DNA from: Stictocephala bisonia | Taxonomy: Eukaryota > Arthropoda > Insecta > Hemiptera > Membracidae | Assembly: GCA_035578905.1 (NCBI GenBank) | Contig: JAQJVL010002152.1 | Location: forward strand, 1-64,000 | Direction of reading: 5' to 3' | DNA: 64,000 bases | Shown here: one piece after another, positions 38,117-50,100 of the stretch | Layout: each line of letters begins with the position of its first letter | Numbering within the stretch: position 1 is the first letter of the stretch | Position numbers and translations under genes: made by a program | The notes under the pieces: generated by a model | Seen by the model: only the letters and a program-made list of their open reading frames with translations | What the model was told of the DNA's origin: nothing | The model's database searches: none

Positions 38117-41100
38117 AAGTAAATCTATAAACTCTATGTGTACATGCATATTTTGATGTTATATAACATATGTATAAACATTTAGCAATGAAATACATAA
38201 TGCGGAGTGAGACTCCGCACGTGCCTGATGGTGAAATAGTCTTCTTGCGCCTGACGTAGGGTTAAAAAAAACTGTCCTCTTTTCTATATCGGACCAAATC
38301 AAATATGCATCACAGACATACACAACTAAAAATCTGCCTGGAACGCTCAGTGACTGAACTTTCATGATCTAATTGATATATATAAAACCATAATTTATTA
38401 CTAAATACCTTTTTTCATTGATGTTTTAAAGAACTCAAATCTAAGTATGTCTATAATTTGATCCAACCACATTGAATCTGAATGGCAACAAATTTCAATA
38501 CTTAGTAAAAACGTTACAATTATACTTGTATTTGTCTCATACAATTCATGGTATACTATAAGATTCACAAAATGAAGATGTAGGAATGTATGCAGACGTA
38601 GATTATCATGGTTTATAATAACAGTTTGATTCAAGATCAATTTATTTATAATAGTTTACTGAATTTTATTTTAAACTTACATCGATACTTCCAAAATTCA
38701 AACTCGTCAATGGGAGTAAACATATTGAAGGGCCTGGATTGGTCCTGGTCGTTGAGGGCCACTTGAATTTGGCAAGTCCACTCGATAATAATATCTAGAA
38801 AACGAAGAATCCATATAGTTCATGATCAATCAAATTTCTTTACTGGTTTCAAACTACTATAATTATGTATGGTACAAACCTTGTTTGTCCGAATTTGCTT
38901 CATCCGGCTATCCGTTGTGTTATTCGGTTTGACAGTCTGACGAAAATAATTTCTTTATTAAATAAAATTACAACTACCCAGAAATGCTATTCAGCCCTAC
39001 AATGCATATCTTGAACACGAGTATTTGCATCTTGAATGTTGCAGGCACTGTTATTTAAATTTCAAATTACCAGTTGTCACTGCGTAATGCACCCAGTATA
39101 CATACACTATATTGTGAGTACTTCGCTTACTGTGGTGGAGTGAGTAGACATTCTCGTTCATTTAAAGTACGTAGTTACAATACATCTTTATAAAATCACT
39201 AAAACTACACAGTAAAACAAGTCTTCATCTAAGCACTTATTACTTAACAAATAATATGATAATTTTTAACTACTAAAACACAGTTGTGTTAAAAACATAC
39301 TGTACTTCTAACAAGAAACAAGATTTTGACAATATGTAATCAGCTGTGTTAATCTCGTCAAAATTCACCATAGCCTCGCGATTTGTGTTGCATGCGATTG
39401 TAGGCGCTCTACTCTCACTTGCTGTTTGATATGAGATATTGAATCATTTTTAGTTAGAAAACTACAGATTTTTGTGACACCTTTTATCCAGCTTAAAATA
39501 TATCCAGCTAGACCTGCCGCTACATAAGGCCAGATAGCCGAAGTTGTACTGTATAAGAAATTACTCCCCACATGGACCAGAATAGTCTGTATGTTGTGAG
39601 GAGTTCCCATTTTACAAAATAATACATTTTACAAATGATGTAAAGAAAATAATAGTTTTAAAATTAAATTAGATTGAACACTTATTATATGGTTTGAATA
39701 TAGTAACTACTATAAATCTGTATAATGTAAAATTTCTAAAATTTAAATAGAGGAAATTTAAAGTAAAGGCTATTAAATGTGTACAGCAAAATAATATGGT
39801 AATATTTATATTAACACGTTCGCTGTGGCTATATGTAATAATAACTACCCGAAATGCTAAAAAATATTATTATGAAAAAACATGCCTTATCCTGCCCGAA
39901 GATGATTCCAAGTTTTAAAATTGGGTTTCCGCCGCATTTTCCGTATCTGCCGCCATTTTGAAAATGTTACTGCCCAGGCGGTAGTCAGCTCCTGGCGCCC
40001 TCCACCAACTGCCAACTGCATCACCCATCCACTTTCACTTCCCTTTAGTCCATTGAAACTAGCCTATGACTTATAAATTACCAAAATAATAGTTTGTAGT
40101 ATACAAAAAAGATATTTACAACAGTCTGGATGTTTGTGTTTTTACACTTTATGGAAAGTGTCGAAACACTTTCCTGGGCAGAGTCCTGGTTCACCTGGGC
40201 AGGCCTTGCACACATACTTTGACTTCTTCCTGGTTTTATTCACCCTACATACACAGCAGTCTTTCTGGTGGATCCTGTTGGGATTATCAGGTCGAGGTCC
40301 AGGATTGTTAGTGTGTGTGTGGGGTTCCTCGAAGGGGCATGATAGGCAGTGGATCAGGTACTTGGTCAAGGTGATGCCTTGACCAGGTAATGGAATTAAA
40401 AAGTTTTCCTCCTTTACAAACTCTATTTGTCTTAATACCTATGTATTTATTGACCAGATAGGGGGATTAGCATCTAAATCTATTTCATCATCAGAATCTG
40501 TCAAAAAATACTCATCGTCAGTATGCCCATGCACATCCTCTGATGAATCTGAAGCTCCTTCTTCATCCACAAAAGGGTCTGGAGACCGTTGGCGTCGTGT
40601 GCCACGCGTAGTTTGGGAAGTAGACGCCATTATTTAACAATAAAACACACTTATATAACAAACAATTACACTAAACATAACAAAAATTGAGTAAAAATCC
40701 ACCAGAAGCAGTAACAGAAACGATAAAGATAATCGAGAATGGTTTGCGCAAAAAGAGAGCCACTATACCGACCCGCAGCGAACGTGTTAATCTGCAAATG
40801 TACTGGCTCAGAGTCAGGCTGACACCTGGAGAACAGCAGATAGCCGCAGTGTCAACTATTCAGTGAACAAACAAACTGATTCCAGAAGGTCAGCACTTGG
40901 CCTGAGTAGCCAGGCAGTCACCAGCCGCTTGTAGACATGGAGCGAGCTAAGCACATTTGTTATCTCTGCCAGAATGTTTCTGTTGATAATTTTTGCAACT
41001 AAGAGGGAGTTTGAGCAATCAATTATTTTTATGATATGAGGCATCTGATCACTGATTTCTTTTTGTGAGCTCCTTGTTCTATAGCTGTGTGTTATTTTGG

Positions 41101-44100
41101 TTATCAGATCATGGTATATATCTATACTAGGGGACACCCCTGCACACTTCGCATGTCAATCCTGATGCTCGTTGCACTCGATACACCTCGGCCTTGACAT
41201 AAGACATTTAACTACAAACAATAGTAGTTTAACTGTATAGCGTAAAATCACAATAACTCGGTTGAACTGAAGAAAAGTCAAACTCAGTTAGACCAGACTA
41301 CACGGGTCATCCACAATCATCCAACACTATGTTATCATTCATATTTGCCTTAAAATACACACAAATTTGTGACAGAATCTCATATCTAAGAATAAGAATG
41401 TTCTTGGAAATAGGAAAGAACCTTTCAAAGAGGGTTCTTATTGAGAATCTGATTCGGAGTGGCTGGGACTGCACCTGACTGGATGACTTCTTTTTTAAAT
41501 TCATTAAAATTAATGAAATCATACTTAGAATATAGATTTCAACTTGTTGAAATCAATGGTCAAATTTCAGTAGGTAAAGAAATTAAATATTGTATACCAC
41601 AAGGAAATCCTTTGGGTCCATTCCTTTTCAATATTTACATTAATGATATTTCCAAATAAATAAACCCCACAAATATTAAATGTTTCTTATATGCTGACAA
41701 TGTTGGTTTGATTTTTACATCAAATTGCTATGACAAACTGGAAGAAGTGATTTATTTTACAACAAAAAAAAGTATTGATTGGTGTAACGCTAATAAATTA
41801 ATTCTTAATTTAAACAAAATACATGACATACATTTTACTTACTCAAATATAAATTAGGACTGGACCTTAAATCAATCGAATAAAACTTTTAGGAATCATC
41901 CTTGATCATAATCTATCTTATAATAACAGATACTGTAATAATCTATCTTGTAATAATTTTTTTACTGTAATTTACAGTAAAGAATCGGAATAAAGGTATC
42001 TACTGTTTAAGAAGATTAAAGTACATTGTTAGTGAAGATATTTTTACAAATTTACTATGCACATATTCATAGCATATTGAGTTATGGAATAATAGTATGG
42101 GGCCAGTCATAAAATTCAATTAAATTATTTAAAATTCAAAAAGGAGCAATTCAACCATTATGTGGAGCACCTTTTAAAACTCCATTCAACAAATTAAATA
42201 TAATGACTCTTCCTTCACTATTAATTTACAAAAGCTTATTATACACAAAAAACAATTTACATAAACTTCAGAATAATAATAAAGTAATAAATAATAATAA
42301 TAAAAAATAAAGAAAGTACATAAACTTCCTCAAAACCAAAATATATATAAGCATGAAACAAGAAATTCTAATCAACCGAAAATTAAACAATGTAAATACT
42401 CGACAACACAAAAAAATCATGAGTTTATGGCTACTAAATTATATAATAAACTGCTTTATAAATTAAGAAATCTAGAATTGAAACAATTTTAAAAATTATA
42501 TGCAACTCTTTATAAGAGGAATGTTTATACAAAATTGGAGACTTTTTTAAAAATTCAACTGTAATTTATTTTATTTATTATCAACTGTTATAATATTATA
42601 TATTGTAATAGCTCATTTGAGGTTTAATACAATAAAGATTATTATTATTATTAACATATAGAAAACAGAAAGTAGTGGTGATTCCGTAGGCTGAGAGTGG
42701 CTAGTAAAAAAAATGATCTCAGGAGCCCCCAATGGCTCAATACTGGGTCCTCTTCTGTTCTTTCTTTACTGCTATGATCTTTCTAACTAAATATCCAATG
42801 TGTAAGTCCTGATGTAAGCAGACGATACATCCATTGTTGCTTTCAATCATAATAAGTTCATCTGTCGCAGATAACTGAAACCCTTGAGCAGATGAATACT
42901 TGGTGCGATGTAAATCGTCTGAAACTGAATCCTATAAAAAGACAATTTATTGATTTTCATCTAAACTACAGTTCAACCCACTAAAGTCAGGTTAAGTGGA
43001 AGAAGAGACTTTTCAGTCCCAACTTCGCCTGGTTAAATAAAGACGTATTTCGTTTCATTTCATTTTCAACCCCTCAATCTAATTCACCACACTTACCTTC
43101 TCATTTCAACCCCATAGTTTCTACCAGATTATTCGGCCTTGAAATTGGCTCTACTCTTTCTTCGCATCAGCAGGTCAATCAATTCCTTACTCCCTCGCCT
43201 GAGTAGGCCTTATTTTGCATCGCTGTTTTTATCTTCATCTGTGGATTTCTCAGCATGAGACAGGTTTTATTTGTATACTTTCACCAATCTCCTTAGGCCC
43301 ATATTTTGGGCAAGTTCTATGGAAGCATTTAGCGTTTTCAAAATGCAGAACAGAGTCATTAGACTTCTTTGTGGTTTGGGACCAAGGAAAACTTTTAAGT
43401 TACACACTTCATAAGACTGAAATCCTTCCACTCTCTTCATTGTTTATCCTCCAATATCTCTTTTTTGTCAAATGAGTCACAGTTTCATCAAAACTTCTTG
43501 CAATATCCATTCTACAGGACAAAGTTTTTCTATGTAACGTGTTTGCTTTAAATTTATAATCATTGCTCAAACCACATAAAAAATAAGCCATGTCTCAGAA
43601 ACTTCAAAATTCTTCAAAACTACTTCTATTCTTTTGGCCTTGCTGTGACTACATCGCGGGTATTATAAACTGACAGTATAGTATGCAAGATGATGTATGT
43701 TGGATTTAATTTAGTATTTTCTTTTCTTTTTCCAAGTTTGATGTAAATATGCACTTCCTATAAAATATCATGTGCATAGGTATAATATTGTTAATATTTA
43801 ATTTATTTTGTTTGATAATGTATTATTTTACTACTTTTCATTTATTTACTTTATATTTTATTTACAAACTGCAACAATTCATATAAATTTATTTACAAAG
43901 GTAAATTAATGTAATATTTAGTAATAATGGTTAGGTGTAAGAGAGGACTCCATAGTCCTAACCTCGCTATTTGTATAAGAACAAAATACAATAAAAATAT
44001 TTTTCATTTCAATTTAGCCTCTCTGAGTATATGTCACCATTGTCTGGACACCTGTTTAAAAGATTGTGAGAAAATTTTCCTCAGCTGGCAGCTAACTCCA

Positions 44101-47100
44101 GCCTAAACTTTAAAGTTTTGTTTGTTGTTGCATGTTGTTTCGACAAACAATGCATGTAAGCGCCTCCAAGATTATGTAATGTAATAAATAAATAAAGGAG
44201 CGATAGATTTCTTGGCTAGCCACTGGTTTTTTTTTTTTTTTTTTTTTTTTTACTTACGATTAGACACTCAAATTCCAGATGCAATGGATGAGCATGAATA
44301 AGATACATTGGAAGAAATACATTGTTAAATTATGTATGAAGGATAGCAGCTTTGCAGTTCATCAATAAATGAAATTCAGATATTGTTAAGCTATGAGACT
44401 ATGTATTATGCGCCCATAGCCTGATGATCAGCAACTTACTAATAAGTCAAATTTAAAAAATAAATAAAGCTTACTTTCGATTTATAGTAAAGTATGCCAT
44501 TATTATTTTATACCACAAGTAGGCTTTTATTGAAGGTTTACCGTTATCCTATAGTAATTAATGCATATTATAACCAGCACCTACTGTATTCCAGTTCTTC
44601 ATGAAAAAAGCACTACACTTTTTTTAACGGATATTTGAATTGTTGTACACAACTTATCAAAAGAGTGTTAAAAGTTAAAATTTGTTTCTTACCTTCAACT
44701 CGTGAGATAAACCGCTTATCTTTGATAGCAACATTAAATGGGACATGGACTGCTGTTCTTGGAACATATATTGCAGTTAAACCTGCAATTTTGTACCTCA
44801 AATCCGTCAAATGGGTCATAAAAGTATTCAAATGTGAGCAGAAATTTCCCTTTACACCTATTAAACAATCAAGGAAAAGATAAATAACGAAATATATCAT
44901 CACTACTATTCACTGGTCACATGCTACTATAGACTTGGTGCTGTATGTATATAAGAGTACACATTTCTATTTACTATAATTGAGTCCCTCTGGTCTGAAG
45001 ATAATAAAAGTGTTTACATAAATCATATTGTTTATAACTTCAATTTAGAATAAGGAGAAGAACCATGGTTTAATGTACTAAAAGAAAATTTCCATATTTT
45101 CTTTGGTGTGAAAATTATGATAAATGGTTTTAAAAATGCTATCAAATCTAAATTTGTTGTATCCGAGATACTCTGTCCCTCGATTACTATATACAATTTT
45201 CTTTGTAATTAAGTTTCTGATAATAATTTAATGTCAACAGTTTGAAATAAGACTTATAACTAAAACATTTACAAATTTCTATACACATTATAGAAATGAT
45301 GAGCACTGAAAATATCAATGGTCTGTACCCTTTCAATAGTGATATAACGGGAAATTACGCCTCTCAAGAGATTATGATGTATTGTTGTATGAATAACGCA
45401 ATTGTTGTTTACCTTCAATAGATCAACTGTTCATATACCAAAGAATCAATAAATATGTACTCGTTTTGTTGTCTTTGTTTTTATGTTTAGTATACTTAAG
45501 TGTTTATCTTTGTTACCAATGTGACCAATGAAAGCTATGCCATATACAAACATATAAGATAATGGACAACATAGACTCCTCAACAATAAAGAAGATTTCC
45601 ACAATAACGTAATTTTTAAAACCATCAAGAAAATAGAAGGCAAATATGGCAACACCGAGAAACCTGTCGACGCCGCCAACTCTCTCTTTCTTAAAGCGAC
45701 CCACCCCCACACACACCAACAGTGAACATCACCAGAGTGAAGTTCACCCAACTTCCCACCACCGACCGACGTCACTACCAGTTCAAGAACAACATGCGGA
45801 GGAAGTGGCGAAAAACAAAGTCGAGCTGCGCCGGTCTGCTCACGTCCGTAGCGTAGTAAAGTGCCGCTGTACAATCTGTATATAGTATAGTATACTAATA
45901 CTTAGCTTTATCAAAAAACACGTATGCCAATTTTATTAACCCATTGTGGGCAAAAGACGCAAAATGCGTCATCAAGGACAGTGAACCAGAGGCCGAAAGA
46001 TATATACTATAGGTCATAGGTCTTTGTTTAACACAAACTGGTTGTAATTCTTATTGATGTTGCTAGAAAACATTAGATAGCAGTCACTTAGTTACATTAT
46101 TTGTATAGCAGTTATATTCAGCTCTGGTAGATAGCGCTCACATGCGTACCCTGTTTTTTGTTAGATTTGTTTATTTCAGTAAACGAGAAATAGTCACACA
46201 TATCGCTCGCCATGGGGGATAATTTATGTTCACAAATAAATTTATTTTAATTATATAAGTATTTTAATCTAATAATATACATTATAAATCTATAGTTAAC
46301 AATACAGGTATTTTTAAAAGCAATAAGGAAATGCAGTGAACAATAGCAGAGTGCTAAATGTCAGGGAGTGGCGAACAATACACGGGACTGGCTGGTGCGG
46401 CTAATCTCCAACCCCTAGGCCCAGCACGCCTCTCCGTCTGCAATAGGTCAATGTTTGAACTATCCCAGAAATCGATTGAGTCAGCTGATATGTTATTTAA
46501 TTACATGATAATCTTAACCAACTAATTAAGGATACTTTCAGGCCAGGAAGTTGAATTCAAAAACATAGGAGCAAATAAACTTTCCATTAGCCTAAGAATG
46601 CTTCCCTCTACGGGTGTATCAATGGTGCCAAAAATAACAGTTGAGGAAAAATTTTCCAATGTAAGCTTCTTTGCTTCACCATCTTCAGCTTCTTTAAGAA
46701 AGTACATGAGGTCATCAAACTCCACTTCTGGAAATCCAAGACAAGCTTCAAGAGTATCCTCATTATAGAAAATAGTCAGAATCAATTCAAAAGGAGATGT
46801 TATAAAATCTCTAATCACGTCAATAACTTCTTCTTCAAAATCTTCCATTCTCAGATCAAATAGAGTTGTGTATTGTTTTATTTTTTCCACCTAGAAAAAT
46901 AAAGATATTTTATTCAATAAAAGGAATACGTGGTTATTATGTGACAGTAGTACAGAAAATGCAGGTTGATTCTATGCTTTACTCAATAACCAAAAAAAAT
47001 AAGAAAATATGATCAGTGAGTAATAACGAGTGACCAAAAAACAGCTTCTAAGTTAGTAAAGTTCGGGTATGTAGAAATACAAGTGAGCATAACACAAATG

Positions 47101-50100
47101 TATTACAATATAAGCAAGTATAAAATGTACAAATATAATGGTCACAAGTTCATGTACCAAGTACAGCACAACTAGACAACAAGTGTGGAACAGTACGAAT
47201 ACAAAAATTACTAAAAACGTGTTGTGGGCCACAATGAATTGTGAACGATATCATTTCCTGCAATAGGACATAGTCGAAACAATGTTTCTCACATTATTTA
47301 TTCGTCTCTTGACAATGGCTTTACATGCTCTTTCTGCAAATATACTGTCAGTCAATGAGCAGCCTTCTTGATAATGAAGTAGTTACGGTTGTTACTCTAC
47401 AAAGAAAAGTACACAGTCTGAAAATAAAGGAAATGGGGAGTCTCTAACAGCTCAAGTCTCTCTAACTACTGTCAATTGAAAATATTAAACATTATGAATG
47501 TTAATAATACCACTGACAGTAGAAACAAGATGACTTTCCGCTCATGTGGGCTTCGTTGAGTCAGTGTTTCTGTTCAGTCAAATTAGTTGATGTTTAGTTT
47601 TCACAGATAGCGCCAGCGGTCTTCCTCTCTATCTATCTTCATCTATCTCTCCAGTAGAGGCTGAAATGACTAAGAGCTGAGCTAATAGTATGCCAAACAG
47701 TCATCCAAGCACTTATTTGAAATCAATCACCATTACAGATAGCAGCACAAGCTCGTGTCTACAGCAAAAGCATTGCCTTGGACTGTCTACTTGTTTTTAC
47801 GTCAATGGTAATATTGAGCCAATAATACAAAAGACTAAAGGTTCCCTTACAGAAATCAAGGTCTTCTGTCCACTATCAGGTCTATAAAAAATATTTTAAT
47901 CATCCCAAATAAAACTGGATCAAAAAATGGGAAGACTGTTAAGGTGTAACTAAAGAATAAATTCTGCAGTATGAGGAGGAAAGTGATAAAAAATTGTCAT
48001 TCCTGTGCCCTAAGAAAGAAACCCAAAAAGAATGGGTTGGTTGTTAAACTTATGACATCTGTACTGAACATACCAGTAAGTAACATATTTTTTTTTTTTT
48101 TTTTTGAGAAACAATTTTCATTGTAATTTGATGTTCTTAAATACATATATTATACATAATGTTTCAAAACTCTTGCTAAAAACTCTAGGATATTGTTCCA
48201 TCGATCAGAAGGAAAGCAAAAAGCTAAATGTATGTAATAGTACATCTCTTAACATTCATTGCCTGTCTGTGCATGAATTTTGTTAAAATACTCAACCAAA
48301 TTTAACCAAACTTCAGTAATCCCTTTATTGTAATTAGATCCATGAACGAAAAAAGGTTTGGTCGTTTGTTTCATTAAATTCAATATGTTGGCCATTTAAA
48401 ATGTTCAGATATCAGAATAACTCAACAAGTATTTACTATTTACCAAGATATCACATTCAAGTGAAGCGAGGCTTTCTTTTCCTGAACTGTCTGAATAATC
48501 TTCTTGATCACCTGTAACAAATTTATCCTTTGTTATGGCCAATTATATTCTATTAAAGGACTTAAAGAATTAATATGCATGAGATAAGTAAAATTCTTAT
48601 ATATATTATGTGAAACAGTTTTTGTCAACACAACTCCTCCTTTATTTCTTAACCAATTTAAATGATTAAGGTATCAACAAATTTCTCTTTGTTCGTAGTC
48701 GTGTAACAAGTTCTTAATTATTTAATATTTTCACCCTGAAGGGCACAGGAAGCCCTCAAAGTATGTTTTTTTGCCATGAGAATAACATGGAGAGAGTTTT
48801 AAATGAATCGAAACGTAACAGATGTAAATAATGATTTCCAAAAAGTTTTAACAACTGTTGAAATGTAAACAATGATGTTTGTAATATTGAGGAAGTTAGA
48901 TCTTTCATAATAAACCAGGGATGGTTGAAAGCATGGTTTTATTCAAATTCAACTGTAGGTCTCCGCTTTACTGGACTTAAAGGTTTCAATGGTAACCTAA
49001 TGCAGTTATTTTATTTATTTAATTAATATTTAGCCGTTAAGCAAAACCAAATGAAATGAACACCCTTGAAATAGGCTGAGTAATATCATTGGTTGTTTAT
49101 AATAATAAGTAGGTAGCAAGGCACGTAATGTGAGATACAGTAAATAAATTAAATATTGTGATTTTACGTTATACAGTTAACCTACTATCATCCATTATTA
49201 TTATTGCCGGCATGGTGGCTCAGTGGTTAAGGCTTCGGCCTGCAGAGGGCAAGTTCCAAAGTTTGAATACCCACTGAGCAAACGGTCGATATACTTCACT
49301 TGTTGAATAAAGTTTATACACAAGTTTGCAAAGCCTATGTCAAGTGGCGAGTGAAGTTAAAAAAAATTATAGTCAAAAGACGCAGGCCAAGGTGTAACGA
49401 GCGCAGCGAAAGATGGATTTGGCACATAAAGCATTCAGAGGGGTGACCCTAGTAGGATCTAATTCCTTTAGCTGCTGCCCAAACTATTTTGTATAGAAAT
49501 ATATTAAAGGAAAGAATTCAAACATCTAACCTAAACTAAACTTAAGAGAATCGTCACGTTTGTATTACAGTCAGTTTATCGAGCTGAGTTGATTCTAAAG
49601 TGAATAACACGTTCCCTGATTTGATTGAACACCTAAAACACATCTTTTGGATTTTTTTTTCTAGAATCTGTTGGTCTCTTAAAATTCTTATCCTTCTGAG
49701 AGTGAGGTATTGGCCAATTTAAGGTTGTACAGTTCTTGTATTGTCTTGTGCCCTTGTTCAAAGCGACTTGTTCATGATATGGGTTGGATCACTGAGTGCT
49801 TGGTGCCAAGGAAATAGATACAGTTCATTGTATGGCCTTTGTTAGAGTCTCTTCAGAAGTAGAAAATTTGGGATTAGTAATTGGGATCACTACTCAAGTC
49901 TCAGCAATGAAATAAGAAAAAAAATAAAAATAAGATATAATAAAAATAAAAAAAATAAGAAAAATATGAAGTTCTAGACCTTATGTTTAGTTAGGTAAGT
50001 AAACGTGTATTTTTCGGGGCTAAACAATAAATTTGTTAAAAACCAATTATATGTTCATGTTCAGTGTAAAAAATACTTTAAAAAAAACTTTTAATCAATC

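Larger units (their letters stand above)
35185..38265 (+). mobile_element. piggyBac transposon, full length (3.08 kb)
   Basis: TTAA ends; termini TTAACCCTCCATCGGGCGC and (right, reversed) TTAACCCTACGTCAGGCGC. Subterminal palindrome GCGGAGTGAGACTCCGC at 35208 and 38203, with a further partial copy at 35389. It carries the transposase gene, a 5' untranslated intron (TTAG|GTAAGT at 35443 to TTGCAG at 35916) and a (TA)n run near the 3' end. Confidence 0.93.
39811..40790 (-). mobile_element. TTAA element 5: piggyBac derivative lacking the catalytic core (980 bp)
   Basis: TTAA ends with termini TTAACACGTTCGCTGTGG and its partner CCGCAGCGAACGTGTTAA. On the minus strand it keeps a transposase N-terminus (40630-40439) and a cysteine-rich C-terminus (40369-40142), with nothing of the several-hundred-codon DDD core between them. 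Confidence 0.85.

Noticed and set aside
45446..45874. 142-codon minus-strand frame
   Set aside because: Overlaps the CpG-rich block but resembles no protein family. Openness is explained by base composition.
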